The translations under genes were made by a program, and so were the position numbers. Under the pieces are notes generated by a model that saw only the letters and a program-made list of their open reading frames with translations, was not told the origin of the DNA and ran no database searches. DNA of 64,000 bases from Microbacterium sp. AB (GTDB taxonomy: Bacteria; Actinomycetota; Actinomycetes; Actinomycetales; Microbacteriaceae), in contig NZ_CP118157.1 of NCBI RefSeq assembly GCF_032878875.1, positions 1,426,001-1,490,000 on the forward strand, written 5' to 3'. Positions within the stretch are counted from its first letter, which is position 1, and every line of letters starts with the position of its first letter. Shown here piece by piece: positions 27,365 to 35,258 of this stretch.

Positions 27365-28291
27365 TCAGTAGACGCTGAGCAGGAGCCCCTCACCGTCGGC
27401 GGAGATCGCGCCGTACACGGACCAGTCGTCCGTCCGGTAGGAGAACTCGCCCTCGGTGCCGTCCGAGAGCACGCCCCTCACGGTCGCGACGACCGACCCG
27501 CCCGTCGCATCGAACGTGCCCGCGTCGAGGTCGACCGCGACGTCCGGCATCGCATCCGCCCGGTAGACGACCTCCGTCGCCTCCGCGAGGTCGACCGGCC
27601 ACGGGACGACCATCCCGCAACCGGGGTCCACGTCGTCTGCGGGCTCCAGACATCCCTCGAGATACGCCGTCAGCTGCGCCTCGGCGTCGGCCTGCGCCTG
27701 CTCCGTGAACGACGGATCGATCTCGACCGACGCGGCGGCGGCGTCGACGCCGGCGAGCACGAGCGCCTCGCCCTCGAGATACGTCGAGGGCCAGCCCGCG
27801 ACCGTGTACGACCCGGGAAGCAGCGACAGGGTGGTCGTGCCGTCGTCCAGGGCGACGGGCTCGCCGTCGAGCCCGATCCACGTGCCCCGCGACGACGAGA
27901 CGGCGACCTCGGTCAGGGGGGCCTCATCGAGCCGCCACCCGCCGGCGTCCGTCCGCGTGAGGTCGAAGGCGAGATCGTACGCCTCGCCGTCGAGGGTGAC
28001 GGCGGCCCGGGCCCGCGCGGTGTCCTCCGTCGTCTCCACGCCGGTGAGCGAGGCTTCTCCCAGATGGGCGGACGCCCCCTCGAAGGCGCTCCACGTCTGC
28101 TCGGGGACGGCGTCGGTATCCGCGAGCACGGCACGGACGCCGTCCGCGTCGCCCGTGACGAGCGCATCGAGATACCTCTCCGCGACGTCCTCGGCCGTGG
28201 GCTCACGGCCGAAGAGCCAGAACCCGACCACGAGCGCGCCTGCCGCGATCACGCCGGCGCCGGCGAGCGCGATCATTGCCGGCTTCTTCAC
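27365..28291 (-). CDS. Membrane-anchored extracytoplasmic protein, function unknown
   Basis: 308 residues. An N-terminal basic stretch and one hydrophobic helix (about 5-28) form a signal anchor. The next segment (about 32-125, PTAEDVAERYLDALVTGDADGV) resembles an NTF2-like or DUF4878-type lumenal domain. A beta-rich region with the motif LLPGSYTVAG follows. Two cysteines (LEGCLEP and DPGCGM) could form a disulfide. The protein is very acidic. It lies 51 bases downstream of the AlkX-like gene on the same strand. No enzymatic motif was seen. Confidence 0.75.
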   Translation of the reverse strand: MKKPAMIALAGAGVIAAGALVVGFWLFGREPTAEDVAERYLDALVTGDADGVRAVLADTDAVPEQTWSAFEGASAHLGEASLTGVETTEDTARARAAVTLDGEAYDLAFDLTRTDAGGWRLDEAPLTEVAVSSSRGTWIGLDGEPVALDDGTTTLSLLPGSYTVAGWPSTYLEGEALVLAGVDAAAASVEIDPSFTEQAQADAEAQLTAYLEGCLEPADDVDPGCGMVVPWPVDLAEATEVVYRADAMPDVAVDLDAGTFDATGGSVVATVRGVLSDGTEGEFSYRTDDWSVYGAISADGEGLLLSVY

Positions 28292-28342
28292 GGTCCCTCG
28301 CTTCCTGCCGCGATCCGCACGGCGGCCTTCGTCATCGCCACC

Positions 28343-29614
28343 CTAATGGGGAGCCCCTCCGAGAACACGGGGATGCGCATGGCGCGACGCGCCGAGGACG
28401 TGCGCGACGTCGTCGGCGGCGTCGCCCCATCGTGAGACGGAGATGGTCTCCAGTCCCTGCCAGGACGCCGCCTCGAGGAGGGCCCCGGCCGCGCGCTCCG
28501 CCACGTCTCCCGCGGCGGCGCCGCGCTCCCACCACGCGGACTGCACGAGCAGCGAGGACGCGGCGCGGTCGGCCTTCAGATCGAACCGGCCCACGATGCG
28601 CTCGCCGACGAGCAGGGGAAGGGAGTAATAGCCGAAACGGCGCTGCGCGGCCGGCGTGTAGATCTCGATGCGGTAGTCGAAGCCGAACATCCGCTCCGCC
28701 CGGTCCCGGAACCAGACGACGGGGTCGAAGGGCGTCAGCACGGTGGCGCGGTCGATGCGGCGGGGGAGGGCGGCGTCGCGATGCCGCCACGCGGGGATCG
28801 GCCTGCCGGCACGCTCCCAGCCGCGGACGGTCACGGGGACGATCTCGCCGTCGTCGACGAGATCCGCGACGGCGGCGAGCACCGCCCTGCGGTCGCGAAG
28901 GCGGTGGTAGTCGGCCAGGTCGGCGGCCGTGGCGACGCCGTATGCGCGCGCCGCCCGGCGTACGAGCTCGCGGACGGCCTCGTCGGCGCCGACCTCGCGT
29001 TCCCGGTGCTCGGCGGGGACCACCTGATCGGCGAGCGCGTACCTCCGCTCGAAGCCGCTCCGGCCGGCGATCGCCACCTCGCCGAACCGCCAGAGCAGCT
29101 CGAGGGCGCGCTTGACGTCGTCCCAGCCCCACCACGGACCCCGGCGGGCGGTCTCCGCGTCGCGCTCGATCTCGGCGGGACGGAGCGGGCCTCGGGAGGC
29201 GAGCTCGGACCGCACCCACGCGACGGTGCCGGCGTTCGCGGCGAACCACGAGCCCGCGCCGCCGTGCCTCGCCCGCATGGCATCCATCCGGAAGCGCCAG
29301 AGCGGCCAGTCGGAGAGCGGGAGGAACGTCGCCTCGTGTGCGAGGTACTCGACGTACTCCGGCGTGCTCCTCCGGGTGCGCGGGCGCAGCACGAGACGGT
29401 CCAGCCGATCGCGTTCGTACGCGCCCAGGCGGGAGAAGAGCGGGAGATAGTGCGAGCGCGAGAACACGTTGACCGAGTCGATCTGCAGCACGCCCATCCG
29501 CGCGAGCTCGCCGCGCAGATGCCGGGGGCCGGGGGCGGCGGGCCTCGGGCGGGCGAATCCCTGGGCCGCGAGGGCGACGCGCCGGGCCTCGGAAGCGGAG
29601 AGCACATCCTTCAC
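28343..29614 (-). CDS. YcaQ/AlkX-like winged-helix DNA glycosylase family protein
   Basis: A 423-residue protein of the HTH_42 family, which includes the DNA glycosylases AlkZ and AlkX (YcaQ) that unhook interstrand crosslinks. Residues 42-50 read VLQIDSVNV; Q44 and D46 give the Q-x-D pattern of the AlkX branch rather than the Q-x-Q of AlkZ. SRSHYLPLFSRLG and the C-terminal FDPVVWFRDRAERMFGFDYRIEIYTP are typical of the family. Of three possible GTG starts, 29614 lies 7 bases behind TAGCGT (29622-29627, minus strand) and is chosen. Activity is inferred from family. Confidence 0.85.
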   Translation of the reverse strand: MKDVLSASEARRVALAAQGFARPRPAAPGPRHLRGELARMGVLQIDSVNVFSRSHYLPLFSRLGAYERDRLDRLVLRPRTRRSTPEYVEYLAHEATFLPLSDWPLWRFRMDAMRARHGGAGSWFAANAGTVAWVRSELASRGPLRPAEIERDAETARRGPWWGWDDVKRALELLWRFGEVAIAGRSGFERRYALADQVVPAEHREREVGADEAVRELVRRAARAYGVATAADLADYHRLRDRRAVLAAVADLVDDGEIVPVTVRGWERAGRPIPAWRHRDAALPRRIDRATVLTPFDPVVWFRDRAERMFGFDYRIEIYTPAAQRRFGYYSLPLLVGERIVGRFDLKADRAASSLLVQSAWWERGAAAGDVAERAAGALLEAASWQGLETISVSRWGDAADDVAHVLGASRHAHPRVLGGAPH

Positions 29615-29701
29615 GTCCCTCACGCTACCGGCGGCCTCCGACACGGCGCCGCGGCGAACGCGGACGCGAAGGGGAACATGTCGGGGATTATGATGACGAG
29701 G

Positions 29702-30937
29702 ATGAGCGACGCCACGCCCCGAAACGGTCGCAGAGGCCTCTTCCGCAAGCGCGCTCCGGCGTCGGCCCCCGCGACGCCCGCCTCGCCGGAGCCGCCCGCG
29801 TCGTCGGCGGACGTGCCCCCCGCGCTGCGCATCGCCGCCGCCTACGGCTGGCGGCTTCTCGTCCTCGCGGGCGTCGCCGGCGTGGTCGTCTGGCTCGTCA
29901 TCGAGTTCAAGCTGCTCGTCATCCCGATCTTCGTCGCGACGCTGCTCTCGGCGCTCGTCTACCCCCTCGTCTCGTGGATGCTCCGGCACCGGGTGCCGCG
30001 GATCGTCGCGGTCATCCTGAGCGTCCTCGGCACGATCGCCATCGTGGTCGGCCTCGTCTGGCTCGTCGTCTGGCAGGTCTCGCAGCAGGCGGGCGGCGTG
30101 CGGGCGCGGATGGGCGAGTCGGTCCAGACGCTGCGCTCCTTCCTCATCGACTCGGGCGTGGTCACCGCGCAGCAGCTCGACGACCTCTTCTCCGGCGCCT
30201 TCCAGCTCGTGCAGGAGCAGGCCGACCTGCTGCTCAACGGAGCGCTCGCGGTCGGATCCACCGTCGGGCATCTCGCGGCCGGCATCCTGCTGTCGCTCTT
30301 CGTCCTCCTGTGCTTCCTCTACGACGGCGCCACCATCTGGCGGTGGACGCTGCGGCTCTTCCCGCGCGCGGCGCGACCGGCCGTGGACGCCGCGGCGAAG
30401 AACGGCTGGGCGACGCTCATCAACTACGCGCGCACGCAGATCATGGTGGCGACGATCGACGCCGTCGGCATCGGCCTCGGCGCCTTCCTGCTCGGCGTGC
30501 CCCTGGCCATACCGATCGCCGTCCTCGTGTTCCTCGGCGCCTTCGTGCCGTTCGTCGGCGCGATCGTCACGGGCGCGATCGCCGTCGTGATCGCCCTCGT
30601 GTACAACGGCCTCTGGTTCGGCATCGCCATGCTCGCGGTCGTGCTGCTCGTCCAACAGGTCGAGAGCCACATCCTGCAGCCGCTGCTGATGGGCTCCGCT
30701 GTCAAGGTCCATCCCGTCGCCGTGGTGCTCGTCGTCGCGGGCGGCTCGATGGTCGGCGGCATCGCGGGCGCCCTGTTCGCCGTGCCCGTCGCGGCGTTCC
30801 TCAACGTCGTGGCGGTGACCCTCAGCTCCGGGTCGTGGCGCACGGGCGACGACGTCCGCGGCGATCTCATCTGGAGCACCGTGCCGAGGACCCTCGGACG
30901 CGGAGACGAGCAGAACGACAGGAAGGCCGGCAGATGA
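29702..30937 (+). CDS. AI-2E family transporter
   Basis: A 411-residue membrane protein of the AI-2E (TqsA/YdiK-like) family; members export autoinducer-2 or exchange Na+/H+, and the substrate here is unknown. A charged N-terminal tail rich in Pro and Ala (about 45 residues) precedes about eight helices. The family block near residues 255-330 is present (AKNGWATLINYARTQ, VPLAIPIAVLVFLGAFVPFVG, VQQVESHILQP). The ATG at 29702 follows TATGAT (29689-29694) by 7 bases, the local leaderless pattern; an ATG at 29678 would be longer. The stop overlaps ilvA (ATGA). Confidence 0.9.
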   Translation: MSDATPRNGRRGLFRKRAPASAPATPASPEPPASSADVPPALRIAAAYGWRLLVLAGVAGVVVWLVIEFKLLVIPIFVATLLSALVYPLVSWMLRHRVPRIVAVILSVLGTIAIVVGLVWLVVWQVSQQAGGVRARMGESVQTLRSFLIDSGVVTAQQLDDLFSGAFQLVQEQADLLLNGALAVGSTVGHLAAGILLSLFVLLCFLYDGATIWRWTLRLFPRAARPAVDAAAKNGWATLINYARTQIMVATIDAVGIGLGAFLLGVPLAIPIAVLVFLGAFVPFVGAIVTGAIAVVIALVYNGLWFGIAMLAVVLLVQQVESHILQPLLMGSAVKVHPVAVVLVVAGGSMVGGIAGALFAVPVAAFLNVVAVTLSSGSWRTGDDVRGDLIWSTVPRTLGRGDEQNDRKAGR

Positions 30938-32214
30938 CGCGGACGGACGCGGACGCACGGCGGGCCCCCGGAACGTCCGGCGAGCACGCGCCCATCCCGT
31001 CGCTCGCCGAGTTCGAGGCGGCCGCGCGGAGTCTCGAGAGCGTCATCGAGCACACCCCCACGGAGTACTCTCAGCACCTCAGCGAGGTGCTCGGCGCCAC
31101 CGTGCACCTCAAGCTCGAGAACCTGCAGCGCACGGGCTCGTTCAAGGTGCGCGGGGCGACGTACCGGCTCTCTCGCCTCACGGACGACGAGCGGCGTCGC
31201 GGCGTCGTGGCGGCCTCGGCCGGCAACCATGCGCAGGGGGTCGCCCTCGCGGCTCAGCAGCTCGGCATCCCCGCCACGATCTACATGCCCTTCGGAGTGC
31301 CCGTGCCGAAGCTCCTCGCCACGAAGGGATACGGCGCCGAGATCGTGCTGGACGGCGCCACGGTGGACGTCGGGCTGCGCCGCGCGGCCGAGCACGCCGA
31401 GCGCACGGGCGCGATCCTCATCCATCCGTTCGACCACCGCGACATCATCGTCGGGCAGGGAACGCTCGGGCTCGAGATCGTGGACGACGTCGCCGACGTC
31501 GAGACCATCGTGACCGGCATCGGCGGCGGCGGGCTCATCGCCGGCGTCGCGGCCGCGGCCAAGGCGAAGGCGGCCGCCGAGGGGCGCGTCCTGCGCATCA
31601 TCGGCGTGCAGGCCGAGAACGCCGCGCCCGTGCCGCTGTCCCTCGAGGCGGGGGAGCCCGTCACGGTCACCACGGCTCCCACGATCGCCGACGGGATCCT
31701 CGTCGCACGGCCGGGGGACATCCCCTTCGCGATCATCCGCGACCTCGTCGACGAGGTCGTCACGGTCTCGGACGACGACATCGCGCGGGCGCTCCTGGTC
31801 CTCCTCGAGCGCGCGAAGGTGGTCGTCGAGCCCGCGGGCGCCGTGGGCGTCGCCGCGATCCTCGCGGGCAAGGTGAGGGCGCAGGGGACGACCGTCGCCG
31901 TCCTCTCCGGCGGCAACATCGATCCCCTCCTGCTGCAGCGCGTCGTGTCGCACGGCCTGGCGGCATCCGGGCGATACATGACCATCCGCATCCCGTTGCC
32001 GGACCGTCCCGGGCAGCTCGCCCGCGTGTCCGAGCTCCTGGCGGAGGCGGGCGCGAACGTGATCGAGGTGATGCACACCCGCCACGGGCAGGGCATGCAG
32101 ATCAGCGAGGTCATCCTGCAGGTCTCGGTCGAGACGCGCGGCGAGGAGCACCGCCAGCTCACCCTGCAGGTCCTGCGCGACGCGGGCTTCCGGCCCGAGA
32201 TCATCCTCGACTGA
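30934..32214 (+). CDS. ilvA: Threonine ammonia-lyase (short, single ACT domain)
   Basis: PLP enzyme that turns threonine into 2-oxobutanoate, the first committed step towards isoleucine. The 426-residue form has the PLP lysine K71 in GSFKVRGA, the SAGNHAQGVA loop, the phosphate-binding IGGGGLIAG and the SGGNID motif. A single C-terminal ACT domain (about 350-426, PDRPGQLARVSELLAEAGA) suggests effector control different from that of the long E. coli IlvA. A GGAAGG site precedes the ATG, which overlaps the transporter stop. Confidence 0.95.
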   Translation: MTRTDADARRAPGTSGEHAPIPSLAEFEAAARSLESVIEHTPTEYSQHLSEVLGATVHLKLENLQRTGSFKVRGATYRLSRLTDDERRRGVVAASAGNHAQGVALAAQQLGIPATIYMPFGVPVPKLLATKGYGAEIVLDGATVDVGLRRAAEHAERTGAILIHPFDHRDIIVGQGTLGLEIVDDVADVETIVTGIGGGGLIAGVAAAAKAKAAAEGRVLRIIGVQAENAAPVPLSLEAGEPVTVTTAPTIADGILVARPGDIPFAIIRDLVDEVVTVSDDDIARALLVLLERAKVVVEPAGAVGVAAILAGKVRAQGTTVAVLSGGNIDPLLLQRVVSHGLAASGRYMTIRIPLPDRPGQLARVSELLAEAGANVIEVMHTRHGQGMQISEVILQVSVETRGEEHRQLTLQVLRDAGFRPEIILD

Positions 32215-32224
32215 GCGCAGACGC

Positions 32225-32260
32225 GACGAGGGCGGCCGCCGTCCGGCAGCCGCCCTCGTC
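32225..32260. terminator. Hairpin terminator between ilvA and greA
   Basis: 12-bp stem (32225-32236 with 32249-32260) between convergent genes, starting about 10 bases after the ilvA stop and ending 15 bases before that of greA. It may serve both. Confidence 0.7.
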
Positions 32261-32274
32261 CGCGTCCCGGGCGG

Positions 32275-32763
32275 TCAGCCCGTGAAGGTCTCGACCTTGA
32301 CGACCTCGACCGGGACATCCTTGCCGGTGGGAGCCTGATAGCTCGTCCTGTCGCCCTCGCGGAGGCCGATGATGGCCGCGCCCAGCGGGCTCCTCTCGCT
32401 GTACACGTCGAGGTCGGTGCCGCCGGCGATCTCGCGGCTGCCGAGCAGGAAGCGCTCCTCGTCGCCGAAGACGAGCGCCGTCACGACCGTGCCCGGTTCG
32501 ACGACGCCGTTCGACTCGGGGGCCACGCCGACCTTCGCGTCCTTCAGCAGCGCCTGCAGCTGCCGGATGCGGGCCTCCTGCTTGCCCTGCTCGTCCTTCG
32601 CGGCGTGGTAGCCGCCGTTCTCCTTGAGGTCGCCCTCCTCGCGGGCCGCCTCGATGCGCTTGGCGATCTCCTCGCGGCCCGTGGTGGAGAGGGTCTCGAG
32701 CTCGGCTGCGAGCCGGTCGTAGGCTTCCTGCGTCAGGAACGGGACCTGGGTGTCATCGGACAC
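32275..32763 (-). CDS. greA: Transcription elongation factor GreA
   Basis: Rescues backtracked RNA polymerase by stimulating cleavage of the nascent transcript. The 162-residue product has the N-terminal coiled coil (about 8-80) with the tip acidic pair in EGDLKENGGYHAAKDEQ. The C-terminal FKBP-like globular domain (about 90-162) includes SPLGAAIIGLREGDRTSY. The GTG start has a strong AAGGAG region upstream. DUF4307 lies upstream on the same strand, separated by a hairpin. This gene pair is common in Actinobacteria. Confidence 0.97.
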   Translation of the reverse strand: MSDDTQVPFLTQEAYDRLAAELETLSTTGREEIAKRIEAAREEGDLKENGGYHAAKDEQGKQEARIRQLQALLKDAKVGVAPESNGVVEPGTVVTALVFGDEERFLLGSREIAGGTDLDVYSERSPLGAAIIGLREGDRTSYQAPTGKDVPVEVVKVETFTG

Positions 32764-32811
32764 GGTCTTTCTCCTTCGTGGATGCGCGGCCGGTGCGGCC
32801 GACAGATGTGA

Positions 32812-32840
32812 CGACGCCCCGGCGTGCTGCCGGGGCGTCG
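32812..32840 (-). terminator. Hairpin between the DUF4307 gene and greA
   Basis: 11-bp perfect stem (32812-32822 with 32830-32840) and a 7-base loop, 20 bases beyond the DUF4307 stop on the minus strand. It probably ends that transcript before greA. Confidence 0.7.
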
Positions 32841-32860
32841 GGTGGACTTGACCGATGAGC

Positions 32861-33253
32861 TTACGGAACCCAGCAGGACTTCACAATTCCGGTGGTCGCC
32901 TCGGCCACGGTCGCGACCGACTCCGTGTACACCGTCGTGACGGTCTCGGAGACCGGATACTCCACGATCCGCCAGCCGACCACGCCGAACTCCACGTCGA
33001 GCGCCTCGAGCGCGCACGCGATGGGACGGTCGACGGTCGACGTCACCTGGAACGACACGCTCACCTCGTGGTCGCCCAGGACGGTGAACCCGCGGTCGTC
33101 GAAGTCGACCGTGCCGGCGGCCTCCGTCGCCGTCGACCAGGAGAACCAGCCGACGACCGCCGCCGCGAGGAGTCCGCCGACGACCCAGGCCGTGCGCCTG
33201 ACCCGTCGGGGTGTGCGCCCGTAGCGCTCGTCGAGTCGCTCCTGGATCGTCAC
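32861..33253 (-). CDS. DUF4307 membrane protein
   Basis: A 130-residue bitopic protein. A basic cytoplasmic N-terminus (RLDERYGRTPRRVRR) is followed by one helix (about 22-42). The extracytoplasmic beta-rich domain contains the family's VSFQVTSTVDRPIACALEALD and ends with a second cysteine in KSCWVP, so a disulfide C79-C127 is possible. Its function is unknown; the family is actinobacterial and usually lies near greA. The GTG start has GAGAGGA upstream, and a TAGCCT box (33296-33301, minus strand) gives a leader of about 36 bases. Confidence 0.85.
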   Translation of the reverse strand: MTIQERLDERYGRTPRRVRRTAWVVGGLLAAAVVGWFSWSTATEAAGTVDFDDRGFTVLGDHEVSVSFQVTSTVDRPIACALEALDVEFGVVGWRIVEYPVSETVTTVYTESVATVAEATTGIVKSCWVP

Positions 33254-33280
33254 GTCGTCGTCCTCTCAGATACTGCGAAC

Positions 33281-33301
33281 TAGGCTGGAGGTTCCAGGCT
33301 A
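33281..33301. promoter_or_regulatory. Palindrome carrying mirrored -10 boxes of two divergent genes
   Basis: The 21-base dyad TAG-G-CTGGA-n3-TCCAG-G-CTA is symmetric except for one G/G pair and the 3-base centre. Read to the right it gives TAGGCT (33281-33286) for the gene at 33356. Read to the left it gives TAGCCT (33301 to 33296) for the DUF4307 gene. The two promoters overlap face to face, so they may compete or share a regulator. Confidence 0.45.
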
Positions 33302-33355
33302 ATCGCCTTTCCCGGCGCTCCGCGCGAGCGCCGCGTCGACCATGAGGAGTCCTCG

Positions 33356-33649
33356 ATGTCCGCACTCGCCGTGCTCGCCGCTGTCACGCCCAGTCCGCGG
33401 CCGACGGTCGATCCGGACCTCGTCACGCCCGGGCCGCTGGGCTTCACCGCCATCGCGCTCGTGGCGGTGGCGGTCTTCCTGCTCGTCTTCGACATGCTGC
33501 GCCGTGTGCGCCTCACGCGCTATCGGGCGGAGGCGAACGCCGCGATCGACGCCGAGGAGGCGGAGCGCGCCGAACGCGACGCGCAGGAGCGGAGCGGAAC
33601 GGCGGAAGACGCCGGTGGCCGAGCCGAGGACCCTACGCCGGAGCGTTGA
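33356..33649 (+). CDS. Small bitopic membrane protein, function unknown
   Basis: 97 residues. A short Pro-rich outer segment (SPRPTVDPDLVTPGP) precedes one membrane helix (about 27-46, LGFTAIALVAVAVFLLVFDM). A highly charged, Glu/Arg-rich cytoplasmic tail follows and is likely helical. GAGGAG lies 7 bases before the ATG. Its last 17 bases overlap the end of the convergent hemolysin III gene. No named family is recognised. Confidence 0.65.
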   Translation: MSALAVLAAVTPSPRPTVDPDLVTPGPLGFTAIALVAVAVFLLVFDMLRRVRLTRYRAEANAAIDAEEAERAERDAQERSGTAEDAGGRAEDPTPER

Positions 33650-34370
33650 AGGCGGGGCTCAGCGCGATGAGGAGCGACCCCGTCCAGTGGCAGAGGAACG
33701 CCAGCACGGTGCACACGTGGAAGATCTCGTGGAAGCCGAATCGGCCGGGCCACGGGTTGGGCTTCTTGAGCGCATAGACGACGGCGCCCGCCGAGTACAG
33801 CAGGCCGCCGACGATCACGAGGACCGTCATGGCGGGGTCCGCGCGGAACAGGTCGCCCATGTACATGACGGCGACCCAGCCCAGCGCGAGGTACAGCGCG
33901 ACGTAGAGCCAGCGCGGCGCACCGATCCAGAAGACGCGGAAGAGGATGCCGAGGAGGGCGCACGTCCACACGAGCGACAGGAGCAGCACGCCCTTCTCCG
34001 GGGGGAGCGCGAGGACCGCGATGGGCGTGTACGTCCCGGCGATGAGCAGCAGGATGTTCGCGTGGTCGATGCGCTTCAGGATGAGCCTCGTCCGCGGCTT
34101 CCAGTCGAACCGGTGGTAGAGCGCGGAGTTCCCGAAGAGCAGCAGCGACGAGGCCATGAAGACGGCGGACGCCCACTTCGCGGGCGCGCCCTGGGCGAGG
34201 GCGATGAGCACGATGCCCGCGACGATCGCGACCGGGAACGTGCCGGCGTGGATCCAGCCGCGCCACGTCGGCTTGACCTCGACCTGCGCGTCGGCCCTCG
34301 CCGCATCCATGAGGGGGAGCTGAGGCACTCCATCCGGCGTCTGGGCGGGCGCAGGATCGGCTGGCGTCAT
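33633..34370 (-). CDS. Hemolysin III family membrane protein (TrhA/PAQR)
   Basis: A 245-residue, seven-helix membrane protein of the hemolysin III / PAQR superfamily. Conserved histidines expected to bind zinc are visible in GNSALYHRFDW and near the end in FGFHEIFHVCTVLAFLCHW; KRIDHANILLLIAGTYTP is the central motif. Bacterial TrhA proteins influence membrane lipid homeostasis; direct haemolysis is doubtful for most. The ATG at 34370 is chosen over a GTG one codon earlier because TACGCT (34377-34382, minus strand) lies exactly 6 bases upstream. It is divergent from uppS. Confidence 0.93.
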   Translation of the reverse strand: MTPADPAPAQTPDGVPQLPLMDAARADAQVEVKPTWRGWIHAGTFPVAIVAGIVLIALAQGAPAKWASAVFMASSLLLFGNSALYHRFDWKPRTRLILKRIDHANILLLIAGTYTPIAVLALPPEKGVLLLSLVWTCALLGILFRVFWIGAPRWLYVALYLALGWVAVMYMGDLFRADPAMTVLVIVGGLLYSAGAVVYALKKPNPWPGRFGFHEIFHVCTVLAFLCHWTGSLLIALSPAFNAPA

Positions 34371-34376
34371 CACCTC

Positions 34377-34429
34377 AGCGTACGCTTCGCGCCCGCCTCC
34401 AGCACCACGCAGGGTCGGCGGAGTACGCT
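34377..34429. promoter_or_regulatory. Back-to-back leaderless promoters of the hemolysin III gene and uppS
   Basis: TACGCT occurs on the minus strand at 34382-34377, 6 bases before the ATG at 34370. It occurs again on the plus strand at 34424-34429, 6 bases before the GTG at 34436. The same hexamer and spacing drive both divergent genes, with no ribosome site on either side. Confidence 0.55.
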
Positions 34430-34435
34430 CTGAGG

Positions 34436-35221
34436 GTGATCAGCGAGCGGTCGGCGGCGGGGCGTGGTCCCCTCTACCGGCTCTACATCTCACGGCTGCG
34501 TCGTCAGATCGACCCGGCGAAGGTTCCCCACCACGTCGCGATGATGATCGACGGGAACCGCCGGTGGGCACGTCAGCTCGGCTTCGAGACCCCGGTGCAC
34601 GGGCACCGGGCGGGAGCGGCCAAGATGCGCGAGTTCCTGGAGTGGTGCGACACCATCGGCGTGAAGGTCGTGTCGCTGTATCTGCTGTCGCACGACAACC
34701 TCAGCAAGCGCGACAGCCGGGAGCTGCAGGACCTCATCGAGATCATCGCCGGCCTCGCCGGTCAGCTCTCCCGGCGCCGGGACTGGCGGGTCCAGCACGT
34801 CGGACGCCTCGACGGGCTGCCCGGCTTCCTCGTCTCCGCGCTGCGCGACGCCGGCGAGCGGACGCGCGAGAACGGCGGCCTGCACGTGAACCTGGCCGTG
34901 GGCTACGGCGGACGTCACGAGATCGTCGACGCGGTGCGCAGCATCATCCGCGAGCACGGGCAGACGGGAGGAACGCTCGAGGACCTCGCGGCGCAGCTCA
35001 CGCCCCAGCAGATCGCGGAGCACCTCTACACGGGCGGTCAGAAGGACCCCGACCTCGTCATCCGCACGAGCGGCGAGCAGCGGCTGAGTGACTTCCTGCT
35101 CTGGCAGAGCGCGCACAGCGAGTTCTACTTCGTCGAGGCGCTCGGCCCGGATCTGCGCGAGGTCGACTTCCTGCGCGCCATCCGCGACTTCGGCTCCCGC
35201 GATCGACGGTTCGGCCGCTGA
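34436..35221 (+). CDS. uppS: Cis-prenyltransferase (isoprenyl transferase, UppS family)
   Basis: A 261-residue soluble enzyme that adds isoprene units in cis, making Z-prenyl diphosphates that lead to the lipid carrier for peptidoglycan. The catalytic MMIDGNRRWAR (Asp in DGN) and GHRAGAAK are present, as are the C-terminal VIRTSGEQRLSDFLLWQSAHSEF and EVDFLRAI motifs. The N-terminal LYRLYISRLRRQ extension resembles short-chain actinobacterial enzymes such as Z-farnesyl diphosphate synthase, so the chain length is uncertain. Actinobacteria often carry two such genes. Confidence 0.95.
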   Translation: MISERSAAGRGPLYRLYISRLRRQIDPAKVPHHVAMMIDGNRRWARQLGFETPVHGHRAGAAKMREFLEWCDTIGVKVVSLYLLSHDNLSKRDSRELQDLIEIIAGLAGQLSRRRDWRVQHVGRLDGLPGFLVSALRDAGERTRENGGLHVNLAVGYGGRHEIVDAVRSIIREHGQTGGTLEDLAAQLTPQQIAEHLYTGGQKDPDLVIRTSGEQRLSDFLLWQSAHSEFYFVEALGPDLREVDFLRAIRDFGSRDRRFGR

Positions 35222-35258
35222 CAGCCGAGGGTCGCCGCGCCTCTGCGAGAATGGGGGC

